Positions 51,391-60,739 of a stretch of DNA of 64,000 bases are shown here, piece after piece. The notes below the pieces were generated by a model. The model made no database searches and was not told the DNA's origin. It saw only the letters and a program-made list of their open reading frames with translations. Each line of letters begins with the position of its first letter. The first letter of the stretch is position 1. This DNA is from Oscillospiraceae bacterium (GTDB lineage: Bacteria > Bacillota > Clostridia > Oscillospirales > Ruminococcaceae): NCBI GenBank assembly GCA_017472965.1, contig JAFUNR010000023.1, positions 45,530-109,529 on the forward strand, in the 5' to 3' direction. Both the position numbers and the translations under genes were made by a program.

Positions 51391-51798
51391 ATGGCTAAAG
51401 TAGCTGCAAAGAAGACTGTTGCTGCTCGTGGCAAGAAGCGCGAGCGCAAAAATATTGACCGTGGCGCTGCTCACATCCAGAGCACTTTCAACAACACCAT
51501 CGTCACGATCACTGATACGCAGGGCAACGCCGTTTCCTGGGCCAGCGCTGGCGGCCTCGGTTTCCGTGGCTCTCGTAAGAGCACTCCGTACGCTGCCCAG
51601 ATGGCTGCTGAGACCGCTGCCAAGGCTGCGATCGAGCATGGCATGAAGACTGTCGAGGTGTACGTCAAGGGTGTTGGCGCCGGCCGTGAGAGCGCGATCC
51701 GTGCTCTGCAGGCTGCCGGTCTGGAGGTAAACATGATCAAGGACGTTACCCCCGTGCCCCACAATGGCTGCCGTCCGCCGAAAAGACGTCGCGTTTGA
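51391..51798 (+). CDS. rpsK: 30S ribosomal protein S11
   Basis: This 135-aa S11 ([50 protein letters not shown] end) lines the 30S platform. 18 bp after rpsM with CGAGGAGG. Confidence 0.98.
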   Translation: MAKVAAKKTVAARGKKRERKNIDRGAAHIQSTFNNTIVTITDTQGNAVSWASAGGLGFRGSRKSTPYAAQMAAETAAKAAIEHGMKTVEVYVKGVGAGRESAIRALQAAGLEVNMIKDVTPVPHNGCRPPKRRRV

Positions 51799-51819
51799 TA
51801 TAAGGGAGGACAATATACT

Positions 51820-52434
51820 ATGGCAAGATATACAGGCGCCGTTTGCCGCCAGTGCCGTCGTGAGGGTGAGAAGCTGTTCCTGAAGGGTGAGCGCTGCTAC
51901 TCCGACAAATGTGCTATGAACCGCAGAAGCTTTGCTCCCGGTCAGCATGGCCAGGCTCGCAAGAAGAACAGCGAGTATGGCATCCAGCTGCGCGCTAAGC
52001 AGAAGGCAAAGCGTTACTATGGTGTTCTGGAGAGCCAGTTCGCCAAGTACTTTGAGGAAGCTGAGCGTCAGAATGGCATCACCGGTGAAAATCTGCTTAA
52101 GATCCTTGAGAGCAGACTCGATAACGTTGTTTATCGCGCTGGCTTCGCGATGAGCCGTAAAGAGGCTCGTCAGCTGGTTCTGCATCGTCATTTCACTGTC
52201 AACGGCCACACCGTTAACATTCCTTCTTATCAGGTCAAGGCCGGCGATGTGATCGCTGTCAAGAGCCGCGACTGTGAGAAGATCAAAGAGTGCATCGAGA
52301 AGAATTCCGCTCGTCCCCTGGTCTCCTGGATGGAAGCCGGCGATATGGCCGTCACCGTCAAGAACCTGCCCGAGCGCAATGAGATCGACTTCAACGTTGA
52401 GGAGCATCTGATCGTCGAGTTGTACTCCAAGTAA
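51820..52434 (+). CDS. rpsD: 30S ribosomal protein S4
   Basis: This 204-aa S4 retains the N-terminal zinc motif (CRQC and CYSDKC), then the S4 RNA-binding domain ([20 protein letters not shown]). It starts 30S assembly and can autoregulate the alpha segment. AAGGGAGG precedes the ATG. Confidence 0.98.
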   Translation: MARYTGAVCRQCRREGEKLFLKGERCYSDKCAMNRRSFAPGQHGQARKKNSEYGIQLRAKQKAKRYYGVLESQFAKYFEEAERQNGITGENLLKILESRLDNVVYRAGFAMSRKEARQLVLHRHFTVNGHTVNIPSYQVKAGDVIAVKSRDCEKIKECIEKNSARPLVSWMEAGDMAVTVKNLPERNEIDFNVEEHLIVELYSK

Positions 52435-52483
52435 TCCGCACGGTAGCTTTGGGAATGCGAATCACAACAGGAGGATTTCTTAG

Positions 52484-53449
52484 ATGATAGAGATTGAACG
52501 CCCCAAGATCGAAGCAGAGATCCCGTCCGCTGATGGCCGCTACGGCAAGTTCGTTGTTGAGCCTCTGGAGCGTGGTTTCGGTACGACTTTGGGCAATAGC
52601 TTGAGACGTGTATTGCTTTCCTCGCTTCCCGGTGTAGCTGTTACTTCCATCAAGATCGATGGTGTGGTGCATGAGTTCTCTACGGTTCCCGGCGTGGCAG
52701 AAGATGTCACCGAGATCGTTCTGAATGTCAAAGGCATCAATGCCAAGCTGTTTGTTGACGGCCCCAAGACCGTCCGCTTTGAGGCCGTGGGTCCTTGTGA
52801 GGTCACCGCTGCCACTGTGAACAGTGCCAACGATCCCGAGCTGGAGATCCTGAATCCTGACCACCACCTGGCTACCCTCGATGAGGGTGCCAAGCTGGTC
52901 ATGGAGCTGGTCTTTGACAAGGGCCGCGGCTATGTTTCCGCTGAGCAGAACAAGCAGAATCTGGATAAGTCGGCTGCGATCAATACCATCGCCGTCGATA
53001 GCATCTATACCCCGGTGCTGAAGGTGAACTACACGGTGGAGCCCACCCGTGTGGGTCAGAGCATCAACTACGATAAGCTGACGCTGGAGTGCTGGACCGA
53101 TGGTACCATCAACGCGCAGGAGGCTGTCAGCCTGGCTGCTCGCGTGATGAGTGAGCATCTGGTGCAGTTCGTCAACCTGTCCTCTGAGGGCATGGCTGCC
53201 GAAATCATGGTGGCGAAGCCTGATGACAGCAAGGCGAAGACTCTCGAGATGACCATCGAAGAGTTGGATCTGTCTGTCCGCAGCTTTAACTGCTTGAAGC
53301 GCGCCGGTATCAACACGGTGGAAGATCTGATCAACAAGTCCGAGGACGAGATGATGAAAGTTCGCAACCTCGGCAGAAAGAGTCTGGAAGAGGTTGTTGC
53401 CAAGCTGGACTCTCTCGGCTTTAAGTTTTCCAAGGACGACGACAATTAA
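52484..53449 (+). CDS. rpoA: RNA polymerase alpha subunit
   Basis: This 321-aa alpha subunit has the N-terminal dimer domain ([20 protein letters not shown]) and the C-terminal helix-hairpin-helix domain ([32 protein letters not shown]) that reads UP elements. 49-bp spacers lie on both sides. ACAGGAGG precedes the ATG. Confidence 0.99.
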   Translation: MIEIERPKIEAEIPSADGRYGKFVVEPLERGFGTTLGNSLRRVLLSSLPGVAVTSIKIDGVVHEFSTVPGVAEDVTEIVLNVKGINAKLFVDGPKTVRFEAVGPCEVTAATVNSANDPELEILNPDHHLATLDEGAKLVMELVFDKGRGYVSAEQNKQNLDKSAAINTIAVDSIYTPVLKVNYTVEPTRVGQSINYDKLTLECWTDGTINAQEAVSLAARVMSEHLVQFVNLSSEGMAAEIMVAKPDDSKAKTLEMTIEELDLSVRSFNCLKRAGINTVEDLINKSEDEMMKVRNLGRKSLEEVVAKLDSLGFKFSKDDDN

Positions 53450-53498
53450 GGCCGTGCGTCCCTGATGACATTGAATGACTGCAAAGGAGTGAACCAGA

Positions 53499-53840
53499 AT
53501 GGCAGGCACTAGAAAACTGGGAAGAGCCAGCGACCATCGCCGCGCTATGCTGCGCGCTATGGTGACCTACCTGCTCGAGAACGGTAAGATCGAGACTACC
53601 GTTACCCGCGCCAAGGAAGTTCGCGCTGTGGCTGAAAAAATGATCACGCTGGGTAAGCAGGAAGACCTGCATTCCAAGCGTCAGGTGTTCTCCTTCATCA
53701 CGAAGGAGGCCGTGGCCAAGAAGACCATCGATGAGCTGGGCCCCAAGTATGCTGACCGTAACGGCGGCTACACCCGCATCATCAAGACCGGCGTTCGCCG
53801 TGGCGATGCTGCTGAGATGGCCATCATCGAGCTGGTCTGA
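53499..53840 (+). CDS. rplQ: 50S ribosomal protein L17
   Basis: This 113-aa L17 ([40 protein letters not shown]) is the last gene of the 32-gene locus. CAAAGGAG is the ribosome binding site, and a terminator follows 25 bp later. Confidence 0.98.
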   Translation: MAGTRKLGRASDHRRAMLRAMVTYLLENGKIETTVTRAKEVRAVAEKMITLGKQEDLHSKRQVFSFITKEAVAKKTIDELGPKYADRNGGYTRIIKTGVRRGDAAEMAIIELV

Positions 53841-53863
53841 TCCCGCCCGATCAAGCACACATT

Positions 53864-53901
53864 AAAAAAAGAGCTGTCGCGTAAGCGATGGCTCTTTTTC
53901 T
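53864..53901 (+). terminator. Terminator of the ribosomal/rpoA locus
   Basis: AAAAAGAGCTGTCGC (53866-53880) pairs with GCGATGGCTCTTTTT (53885-53899) around a GTAA loop, then CTTG. Confidence 0.9.
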
Positions 53902-53920
53902 TGTACAGCTGATAAAAGCA

Positions 53921-53959
53921 GAAAAAACAGGCAAACCCGCAATCGCGGGCTTGCCTGTT
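53921..53959 (-). terminator. Terminator of the coaX operon
   Basis: ACAGGCAAACCCGC (53927-53940) pairs with GCGGGCTTGCCTGT (53945-53958). An A-run at 53922-53927 gives the U-run on the minus strand. Confidence 0.88.
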
Positions 53960-53987
53960 GTACTATAGCAATAATCGACAATGATCG

Positions 53988-54782
53988 TCAGCGGGACTTT
54001 TTTGCCTGCTGCTCTGCGTTTTTCTTCCAGATAAGGGCAAGGCCTTTAAGCACCAGTGTCCTGTCGCACACCATGTTGTGCCGACAGTGGGGGGCGATCG
54101 CGGCACTCAAACCGCCGGTGGCAACGATAGATGCCGGTTCACTGTCCAGTGTTTCGGCAAAGCGGTCGAGAATACCATCTACCGCGCCTGCTGCTCCCCA
54201 GACAATGCCGGCACGCATGCAGTCCGCTGTGTTGGTGGGGATCGACTTATACGGCGGGGTAATGTCCGCACGGGGAAGCAGCGCAGCCCGGCGGGAGAGT
54301 GCCTCCAGCGAGATGGCAGCGCCCGGCAGAATGCAGCCGCCGGTAAAACGCCCACCGGCATCCACCAGCATAATTGTGGTGGCGGTACCCATATCCACAA
54401 TGACGCAAGGCAGCGGATACAGCTGCTTGGCGGCTACGGCGGCAGCCACCAGATCGCCCGCAATGGTGCCGGGATCATCAATGGCAATGTGCAGACCGGT
54501 TTTGACACCGGCACCCACGCAAAGCGGTTCACAGCCGCACAGCAGCTGTACAGCGCTTTTTACCGCTTCGGTGACAGGGGGCACCACGCTGGAAAGCGCA
54601 GCACCCGTAAAGACGGCAGGGTCGATCCCCGCAAGCTCCAACACCTGTTTTATTTTTGCTGCATAGCCGTAATCGGTTTCGCTGTGATCGGTGGCGATCT
54701 GCAGGATCTGTGTCACACTGCCGTCCGGCGCAGCACTGCCAAAGGAGATATGGGTGTTGCCGATGTCGATGGCAAGGATCAT
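53988..54782 (-). CDS. coaX: Type III pantothenate kinase
   Basis: This 264-aa ASKHA-fold kinase makes 4'-phosphopantothenate, the first step of coenzyme A synthesis. Seen are DIGNTHISFG at the start, DDPGTIAGDL, VDMGTATTIMLVD, GGCILPG and VATGGLS. It is the CoaX type that needs a monovalent cation and resists feedback by CoA. The ECF S component gene lies 18 bp upstream on the same strand. Confidence 0.96.
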   Translation of the reverse strand: MILAIDIGNTHISFGSAAPDGSVTQILQIATDHSETDYGYAAKIKQVLELAGIDPAVFTGAALSSVVPPVTEAVKSAVQLLCGCEPLCVGAGVKTGLHIAIDDPGTIAGDLVAAAVAAKQLYPLPCVIVDMGTATTIMLVDAGGRFTGGCILPGAAISLEALSRRAALLPRADITPPYKSIPTNTADCMRAGIVWGAAGAVDGILDRFAETLDSEPASIVATGGLSAAIAPHCRHNMVCDRTLVLKGLALIWKKNAEQQAKKSR

Positions 54783-54800
54783 GGCCGTTTCCTCCGCAGG

Positions 54801-55373
54801 TTATTTCTTTTTGCCCAGAGAGATGAGACGGACAACGGCAGGATTGAGCAGCACATTGATGCCAAATTCAATGAGAAAATTGATTCCAACAAGACCGCCG
54901 ATGATGTAAGCGCCCACGTTTTCAAAGCCCATGGAGGCGGCCCACTGGGTGATCGTGGGCATAAAGAACAGCTTACAGCCCAACAGGAAAACGCCGGTGT
55001 TGGTGATGGGACAAAGTACAGAGGCGATCGCGACGGCAAGCGTCACACTTTTTTTCTCCAGCAGACGGTAGACCAGGCCGGAGACAAGGCCTGCTGCTGC
55101 GCCCTTGCACAGCACGGTCAGTACAGTGCCCAGAGGATGCACCACCATAAAGGAGGATGCATCACCGGAGATCAACACCGCAAAGCCGAACACAAGGCCC
55201 AGCCATGCGCCGGCGCCCACGCCGTACAGCGCCGCGCCGACCACAACGGGGATCAGTACCAGTGTGATGGAGAAGGTGCCGAAGCGCAGTGCCATACTGA
55301 TCAGCTGCAGCACGATGACAATGGCCGTAAAAAGGCCGATGCCGACGATTTTCTTGGTATCTGTCTTTTTCAT
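54801..55373 (-). CDS. ECF transporter substrate-binding (S) component, predicted pantothenate-type
   Basis: This 190-aa membrane protein has about six helices. The N-terminus has the helix (VGIGLFTAIVIVLQLISMAL) with the small-residue face that docks the EcfT subunit, and LIPVVVGAALYGVGAGAWLG is the usual S-component core. Adjacency to coaX suggests pantothenate uptake (PanT-like); this is context-based. The energising EcfA/A'/T genes are not in the window. Confidence 0.85.
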   Translation of the reverse strand: MKKTDTKKIVGIGLFTAIVIVLQLISMALRFGTFSITLVLIPVVVGAALYGVGAGAWLGLVFGFAVLISGDASSFMVVHPLGTVLTVLCKGAAAGLVSGLVYRLLEKKSVTLAVAIASVLCPITNTGVFLLGCKLFFMPTITQWAASMGFENVGAYIIGGLVGINFLIEFGINVLLNPAVVRLISLGKKK

Positions 55374-55427
55374 TTGGATAAATCCTTTCTGCTGCTGTTT
55401 CGGTCAAGCCGAATATAGCGCATCTGC

Positions 55428-55456
55428 ATCATAGCACGATTTGACTTGCTTTTCAA
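55428..55456 (-). promoter_or_regulatory. Promoter of the ECF S-component/coaX operon
   Basis: On the minus strand TTGAAA (55456-55451), spacer 17, TATGAT (55433-55428), with a TGC extended -10. Confidence 0.82.
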
Positions 55457-55525
55457 GCGGAAAGCTGTATTTTCAGTCCGCATAAAAACTTTTTTCATAA
55501 ACAGCATATATTTTGTATTATTTGT

Positions 55526-55554
55526 TTGGCAAATCGAGGAAAATGTGGTATACT
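55526..55554 (+). promoter_or_regulatory. Promoter of the sufC-like gene
   Basis: TTGGCA (55526-55531), spacer 17, TATACT (55549-55554) with a TGG extended -10. A palindromic hairpin, AGGCCGCATGCGGCCT (55566-55581) followed by GTTTTG, lies just inside the transcript and could attenuate it. Confidence 0.85.
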
Positions 55555-55609
55555 ATATAAGATTAGGCCGCATGCGGCCTGTTTTGCGTGTAAAAGGAGA
55601 GGATCATTT

Positions 55610-56329
55610 TTGCTGGAGATCAAAAATCTGGCCTTTACCGTCGAGGATGAAAAAGGCCGTCAGACCATATTGGACGATTTGTCCCTTACAGTGCCCACCG
55701 GCCGACTGGTGGTCGTCACCGGCCCCAACGGCGGCGGCAAGACCACACTGGCCAAGGCTATTATGGGCCTGATCCCGCTGAACGGCGGTCAGATCCTATA
55801 CAACGGTACCGATATCACCGGTATGACCATTACCGAGCGCGCCCGAGCGGGCATTGGCTACGGTTTTCAGCAGCCGCCCCGTTTCAAGGGCATCCGCGTG
55901 CGGGATCTGCTGGATCTGGCTGCGGGTCGTAAGCTGAACCACGGCGAGTGCTGCACCTACCTGACAGAGGTAGGTTTGTGCGCCAAGGATTATCTGGATC
56001 GCGAGGTGGACACCAGCCTTTCCGGCGGCGAGGTCAAACGCATCGAGATCGCTACCGTGCTGGCCCGCGGCTGTGAATTGATGATTTTTGATGAGCCGGA
56101 AGCGGGTATTGACCTGTGGAGTTTTTCCCGCCTGACAGAGACCTTCCAGGCGCTGCATAAAAAGAGCGATGCCACCCTGATCATCATCTCCCATCAGGAG
56201 CGTATCATCCAGCTGGCGGACGAGATCGTGCTGGTGGCTGACGGTAAGGTGCAGCAGAAGGGTCCGAAGGAAGAGATGTTCCCCAAAATCATCGGTGCGG
56301 CGGTGACCAGCTGCTCCCGCATGAGCTGA
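55610..56329 (+). CDS. sufC: SufC-like Fe-S assembly ATPase
   Basis: The protein has 239 aa from a TTG at 55610, which has AAAAGGAGAGG upstream; starts further upstream lie before the transcription start. SufC-type ABC ATPase: Walker A VTGPNGGGKTTLAKAIMG, Q-loop GFQQPPRFKGI, signature LSGGEVKRIE, Walker B LMIFDEPEAGID, H-loop ISHQERI. It powers the SufB/D-type scaffold. Only one scaffold gene follows, without sufS or sufU. Confidence 0.93.
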   Translation: MLEIKNLAFTVEDEKGRQTILDDLSLTVPTGRLVVVTGPNGGGKTTLAKAIMGLIPLNGGQILYNGTDITGMTITERARAGIGYGFQQPPRFKGIRVRDLLDLAAGRKLNHGECCTYLTEVGLCAKDYLDREVDTSLSGGEVKRIEIATVLARGCELMIFDEPEAGIDLWSFSRLTETFQALHKKSDATLIIISHQERIIQLADEIVLVADGKVQQKGPKEEMFPKIIGAAVTSCSRMS

Positions 56330-56358
56330 CAGGACTTCAAAGGAGTAAGCAACAATAT

Positions 56359-57276
56359 ATGAATAAGATCGAAGAAGCCCTGCTGGAACAGGTCGCCGAC
56401 CTGCACGGCGTTCCCGAGGGTGCCTATAACATCCGCCGCAACGGCGAAAGCGCCGGCCGGCGTACCACCGAAAACATCGATATCGTCACCAAGACAGATC
56501 GTCCCGGCATCGAGGTGCACATCAAGCCCCACACCGTCAACGAAAGTGTGCACATTCCCGTGCTGCTTACCGCCACCGGCCTGAACGAGCTGGTGTACAA
56601 CGATTTTTACATCGGCGAAGGCTGCGATATCACCATCGTGGCAGGCTGCGGAATTCACAACGACGGTGACCAGAAAAGCGAACACAGCGGTATCCACACC
56701 TTCTATATCGGCAAGAATGCCCGCGTGCGTTATGTGGAAAAGCACTACGGCCAGGGTGAGGGCACCGGTGAACGCGTCATGAATCCCAAGACGGTGGCTT
56801 ATCTGGACGAGGGCGCTGTCTGCCGCATGGAGAATACCCAGATCCGCGGTGTGGACTCCACCAACCGCACCACCCGCTGCGTGTGCAAGGCCGGCAGTGA
56901 GCTGCTGATCACCGAAAAGCTGCTCACCCATGGCAGACAGACCGCTGAAAGCCGTGTGGATGTGATCCTCAACGGGGAGGGTGCCAAGGCACAGCTCACC
57001 TCCCGCACGGTGGCACAGGATGAATCCGTGCAGGTGTTCCACCCCAATGTAGAGGGCAATGCCGCCTGCTTCGGCCATGTGCAGTGCGATTCCATCATCA
57101 TGGGTCAGGCAAAGGTGCGTTCCGTGCCGGCCATCACCGCCAACCATGTGGATGCACAGCTGATCCACGAGGCCGCCATTGGTAAAATCGCCGGCGACCA
57201 GATCCTTAAGCTGATGACGCTGGGGCTGACTGAAGAGGAAGCGGAGGAGGAGATCCTCAACGGCTTCCTGAAATGA
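56359..57276 (+). CDS. SufB/SufD-family Fe-S scaffold protein (single, minimal SufB-like)
   Basis: This 305-aa protein has the beta-helix SufBD core: GEGCDITIVAGCGIHNDGDQ, HTFYIGKNARVRYVEKHY, LNGEGAKAQLTSRTVAQDES, and the C-terminal HEAAIGKIAGDQILKLMTLG, with the SufB-type GKI and a conserved HVQCDSIIMGQ. It is shorter than SufB (about 465 aa) and is the only scaffold next to SufC, so the pair fits the two-gene SMS-type minimal SUF system of anaerobes. Start ATG 56359 follows AAAGGAG. Confidence 0.88.
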   Translation: MNKIEEALLEQVADLHGVPEGAYNIRRNGESAGRRTTENIDIVTKTDRPGIEVHIKPHTVNESVHIPVLLTATGLNELVYNDFYIGEGCDITIVAGCGIHNDGDQKSEHSGIHTFYIGKNARVRYVEKHYGQGEGTGERVMNPKTVAYLDEGAVCRMENTQIRGVDSTNRTTRCVCKAGSELLITEKLLTHGRQTAESRVDVILNGEGAKAQLTSRTVAQDESVQVFHPNVEGNAACFGHVQCDSIIMGQAKVRSVPAITANHVDAQLIHEAAIGKIAGDQILKLMTLGLTEEEAEEEILNGFLK

Positions 57277-57284
57277 TCGATTAC

Positions 57285-57330
57285 GGCGGAGACACCGGTT
57301 TTCGGAGTCTCCGCCTGTCTGTTTTTGAAA
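57285..57330 (+). terminator. Terminator of the sufCB-like pair
   Basis: GGCGGAGAC (57285-57293) pairs with GTCTCCGCC (57307-57315), then TGTCTGTTTTT. Confidence 0.85.
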
Positions 57331-57419
57331 TTTGAACAATCTTAAAACTTTGTTTATTGTATTTCCTCTCCAAATGCGCTATAATGCATACAAATCGTTT
57401 TCATATAGAAAGGATCGGC

Positions 57420-58001
57420 ATGGAAACACAAACCCGATACCCTGCATTCACCAGACACCTGCCCAATGCGATGACGGCGCTGCGCATCATCGGTACGCTG
57501 GCGATGCTGTTTATTGTGCCGCTGAGCCCGGCATTTTATATTATTTATACCGTGTGTGGCCTGACGGATGTGCTGGACGGCCTGTTTGCCCGCTGGTTTC
57601 ATGCAGGCAGTGAGCTTGGCGCCAAGCTGGACAGTGCAGCGGATCTTTTGTATTATGCCGTTATGCTCATCCGGCTGATGCCGGTACTGTGGAAGCTGCT
57701 GCCGCTCGGCTTCTGGTGCTCGGTGGGGGTCGTGGTGCTGCTGCGGCTGACCTCTTATGGTGTGGCTGCTGTCAAGTACCGGCGGTTTGCCTCGCAGCAC
57801 ACATGGCTGAATAAGATCACCGGCGCGGGGGTATTCGGTGTTCCTTATGTGCTGGAACTTCCGGTGGCTGTGGGGTATTGCTGTATCGTTTGTGCCGTCT
57901 CGATGCTGGGCACTCTGGAGGAACTGGTCATCCATCTGCGCAGCAAAGTATACCATCCCGAAGTACGCTGCTTGTTCCAATCTGTTAAAATGGAGCAGTA
58001 A
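57420..58001 (+). CDS. CDP-alcohol phosphatidyltransferase family protein
   Basis: This 193-aa membrane protein carries the CDP-alcohol signature DVLDGLFARWFHAGSELGAK, continuing LDSAAD, i.e. D(x2)DG(x2)AR(x8)G(x3)D(x3)D. It has about six membrane segments and makes a phospholipid from a CDP-diacylglycerol-type donor. Phosphatidylglycerophosphate synthase-like is likely, but the acceptor alcohol cannot be read. ATG 57420 follows AGAAAGGAT. Confidence 0.88.
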   Translation: METQTRYPAFTRHLPNAMTALRIIGTLAMLFIVPLSPAFYIIYTVCGLTDVLDGLFARWFHAGSELGAKLDSAADLLYYAVMLIRLMPVLWKLLPLGFWCSVGVVVLLRLTSYGVAAVKYRRFASQHTWLNKITGAGVFGVPYVLELPVAVGYCCIVCAVSMLGTLEELVIHLRSKVYHPEVRCLFQSVKMEQ

Positions 58002-58020
58002 AATACAAAATGTAAAATCA

Positions 58021-58056
58021 AAGCCGCCGGCGTTCGTATCTGCCGGCGGTTTTTTG
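58021..58056 (+). terminator. Terminator before the amidohydrolase gene
   Basis: GCCGCCGGC (58023-58031) pairs with GCCGGCGGT (58042-58050), then TTTTTTG. The ribosome binding site of the next gene follows at once. Confidence 0.88.
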
Positions 58057-58066
58057 AGGAGAAAGC

Positions 58067-59668
58067 ATGAAAACTGTTTATTACAATGCCAAAGTGTATG
58101 CCGGTCAGCTGCCGCTGCAGCAGGCGTTTTCGGTGGAGGATGGCGTATTCGTCGAAGTCGGATCAAACGAAGATGCCTGCGGCTGGGCGGCGCAGCAGCG
58201 TGTGGATCTGGGAGGGTCATTTGTCTGTGCCGGCTTCAATGACAGCCATATGCACCTGCTGAATTTGGGCCAGACCCTTTGCATCGCGCCGCTGGCGCAG
58301 CACACGGCTTCGCTGCAGCAGCTGTTGGAATGTCTGCGCCGGACGCCGCCCGGCCGCGGCGGGTGGATCCTTGGCCGGGGCTGGAATCAGGACCTTTTTG
58401 CGGATACTGACCGGATGCCTGACCGGTGGGATCTGGACAAGGTCTCACAGCAGTACCCTGTCTGTGCGGTACGCGCCTGCGGCCACGCATTGGCGGTGAA
58501 CAGCAAAGCGCTGGAACTGCTGGGCGTTACTGCCGATACGCCGCAGCCGGAGGGCGGACATATCGGTATGCGTGACGGTCGGCCGGACGGCTTATTTTTT
58601 GACAATGCCATGAATGCGGTATATGCCGCGATCCCTATGCCGGATAAAAATGAGTTGAAGGCTATGCTGCGCAGTGCCTGCACAGTGCTCAATTCCTTCG
58701 GTATCACCGCCTGCGGCAGCGACGATTACTGCGTTTTTCTGGGATTGCCGTGGCAGAAGATCAATGAGGCGTTTCTGGAATTGGAAGCGGAGGGCGGCCT
58801 GACCGTCCGTGTGCGGGAGCAGGTCAATCTGACCACCGTTGATGCGCTGCAGTCCTATATTGATGCGCCGGATGCCTTAAAAAGAGGCAGGTTGTTTTGC
58901 GGCGGTCCGCTCAAGCTGTTGGGGGATGGTGCTCTCGGGGCGCGCACGGCGCTGCTCAGCCGACCCTATGCGGACGATCCCGAAACAAAGGGTCTGGGCG
59001 TTTTCACACAGGAACAGTTCGATGCGCTGATCAGCCTTGCGCATACGCATGGAATGCAGGTGGCGGTACACTGTATCGGCGATGGCTGTCTGGATCTGGT
59101 GCTGAACAGCATGGAAAAAGCGCTGGCGGCCCATCCCCGTGCAGATCACCGCCACGGCATCGTTCATTGCCAGATCACCCGTCCCGATCAGCTGCAGCGT
59201 ATGGCGGCACTGGGGCTGCATATCTATGCCCAGAGTATTTTTCTGGATTACGACCTGCATATTGTGGAGCAGCGTGTGGGCAGTGAGCTTGCCGCCAGCA
59301 GCTACAGCTGGAAAACGCTGGCACGGCTTGGCTGTACGGTCAGCAATGGCAGCGACTGCCCGGTGGAAGCACCGGATGTGATGGCGGGCATTCAGTGCGC
59401 CGTCACCCGCCGTGACCGCCGCGGGGCGGGGCCCTATCTGGAAAAGGAGGCCTTTTCCGTGCAGCAGGCGCTGGACAGCTTTACTTCGGCGGGTGCGTAC
59501 GCCTGTTTTGCCGAGGAGAAGCACGGCTGTATCCGTCCGGGCATGGCGGCGGATTTTACGGTACTGGGCAAAGATCCTTTTGCTGTGCCGGTCGAAGAGC
59601 TGCAGCATATCCCTGTACTGGCAACATATCTGGAGGGAAGACAGGTCTTTGCGGCAAAAAATGCATAA
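58067..59668 (+). CDS. Amidohydrolase family 3 (YtcJ-like) enzyme
   Basis: This 533-aa metal-dependent hydrolase has the metal-binding HMH of DSHMHLLNLGQTL, the insert typical of amidohydrolase_3 proteins, the later His blocks (VAVHCIGDG, HGIVHCQIT) and the terminal Asp in SNGSDCPVEAPD. The end HGCIRPGMAADFTVLGKDPF is the beta-subdomain return. Substrate unknown; YtcJ-like proteins hydrolyse N-formyl or amide bonds. TGAGGAGAAAG precedes the ATG. Confidence 0.93.
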   Translation: MKTVYYNAKVYAGQLPLQQAFSVEDGVFVEVGSNEDACGWAAQQRVDLGGSFVCAGFNDSHMHLLNLGQTLCIAPLAQHTASLQQLLECLRRTPPGRGGWILGRGWNQDLFADTDRMPDRWDLDKVSQQYPVCAVRACGHALAVNSKALELLGVTADTPQPEGGHIGMRDGRPDGLFFDNAMNAVYAAIPMPDKNELKAMLRSACTVLNSFGITACGSDDYCVFLGLPWQKINEAFLELEAEGGLTVRVREQVNLTTVDALQSYIDAPDALKRGRLFCGGPLKLLGDGALGARTALLSRPYADDPETKGLGVFTQEQFDALISLAHTHGMQVAVHCIGDGCLDLVLNSMEKALAAHPRADHRHGIVHCQITRPDQLQRMAALGLHIYAQSIFLDYDLHIVEQRVGSELAASSYSWKTLARLGCTVSNGSDCPVEAPDVMAGIQCAVTRRDRRGAGPYLEKEAFSVQQALDSFTSAGAYACFAEEKHGCIRPGMAADFTVLGKDPFAVPVEELQHIPVLATYLEGRQVFAAKNA

Positions 59669-59669
59669 A

Positions 59670-59726
59670 GAAAACGCCTGCTGCGGCGGTCGGGGATTCC
59701 GGCTTGCGCGGCAGGCGTATTTTTTG
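59670..59726. terminator. Bidirectional terminator between the amidohydrolase and GNAT genes
   Basis: AAAACGCCTGC (59671-59681) pairs with GCAGGCGT (59711-59718), which is followed by ATTTTTT. The loop is long and partly self-paired. Confidence 0.75.
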
Positions 59727-59747
59727 GAACAGAAAACAACCGGACGG

Positions 59748-60245
59748 TCAAAGGGGCTTTTCCAGCTCCTCCAGACCGTTTTTTTCATTGATGCGGCCGG
59801 TACGCACAAAACCCAGCTTTTCCCAGAAGGGGATCGCCTCGTCTGCGGTCAGGTACAGCATGGGGGCACGCCTGCGCCGGGCATACCGGCAGGCGCATCC
59901 CACCAGTGCAGCGGCGATGCCGCGGCGGCGCTCCTCGGGGATGACATACAGCTCACGGATGCAGCCCCAGCCCTCGTGAAAGCACCATGAGCTTGCGGGA
60001 TGATCCACCTGATAGTCGATAAAGCCGACGGGCTTTCCCTCCAGAAAGGCCAGCTGCAGCGGCACGCCCAGCGGGGCTTCGGCATAGATATCCCATGCCA
60101 GCTCCTGCGCCTGTTCGTCTGTCAGCGGCAGGTGTAGATCCTCGCGAAAATATCGCGTCAGCAGGCCGCAGAAGGCCTTCAGATGCCTTTTGCGGCACCG
60201 GCGGATCACAATACCGCGCCGGTTGAAAAGCGTTGATTTTGGCAT
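59748..60245 (-). CDS. GNAT family N-acetyltransferase
   Basis: The protein has 165 aa from the ATG at 60245, chosen for AAAGGAG upstream. The acetyl-CoA site is seen in LYVIPEERRRGIAAALVGCA (motif A) followed by AEEAIPFWEKLGF-type motif B (YLTADEAIPFWEKLGFVRTG). It transfers acetyl to an unknown amine, possibly a peptide or ribosomal target. The N-terminal basic residues IVIRRCRKRH are usual. Confidence 0.88.
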   Translation of the reverse strand: MPKSTLFNRRGIVIRRCRKRHLKAFCGLLTRYFREDLHLPLTDEQAQELAWDIYAEAPLGVPLQLAFLEGKPVGFIDYQVDHPASSWCFHEGWGCIRELYVIPEERRRGIAAALVGCACRYARRRRAPMLYLTADEAIPFWEKLGFVRTGRINEKNGLEELEKPL

Positions 60246-60289
60246 TTCAGCTCCTTTGTGCATCCGGCGATCCGATGCGGCGCCGCCGG

Positions 60290-60333
60290 AGAAAGAAAAA
60301 CGGAGAGCTGCCATGGCGTACGGCAGCTCTCCG
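60290..60333 (-). terminator. Terminator of the zinc-ribbon gene
   Basis: CGGAGAGCTGCC (60301-60312) pairs with GGCAGCTCTCCG (60322-60333). The A-run at 60290-60299 gives the U-run on the minus strand. Confidence 0.85.
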
Positions 60334-60362
60334 GATCCTGTGCAGGGAAATAGCGAAGGAAA

Positions 60363-60641
60363 TCAGCCGTTTTCCTTCATACGGGCAAAGCACTCGCTGC
60401 AGTAAACGGGGCGATCCTCACGGGGCTCAAAGGGCACACGGGCCTCTTTGCCGCAGGCAGCGCACACGGAGGTGTACAGGGTGCGGGGGCCTTTACCGGC
60501 ATTCTTGCGGGCATCGCGGCAGGATTTGCAGCGCTGGGGCTCGTTGGTGAAGCCTTTTTCGGCGTAGAATTCCTGCTCGCCGGCAGAAAATACGAACTCG
60601 TTGCCGCATTCCTTGCATACCAAAGTCTTGTCTTCGTACAT
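60363..60641 (-). CDS. Double zinc-ribbon protein
   Basis: This 92-aa protein begins YEDKTLVCKECGNEFVFSAG, continues EQEFYAEKGFTNEPQRCKSC, and ends with CAACGKEARVPFEPREDRP and CSECF. Four Cys pairs give two zinc sites, as in the small CxxC...CxxC zinc-binding proteins of Clostridia. GAGGAG precedes the start at 60641 on the minus strand. Possibly binds nucleic acid; function unknown. The T-rich stretch 60642-60670 upstream holds no clear promoter. Confidence 0.85.
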   Translation of the reverse strand: MYEDKTLVCKECGNEFVFSAGEQEFYAEKGFTNEPQRCKSCRDARKNAGKGPRTLYTSVCAACGKEARVPFEPREDRPVYCSECFARMKENG

Positions 60642-60739
60642 GATAGAGTCTCCTCTTTTTTTATTTTGCCCGCAGAAGGATCGATCAAACCGGGAAAGGA
60701 CCAAAACTAGAGGGGGCATTATTTATCCAAACAGACAGA

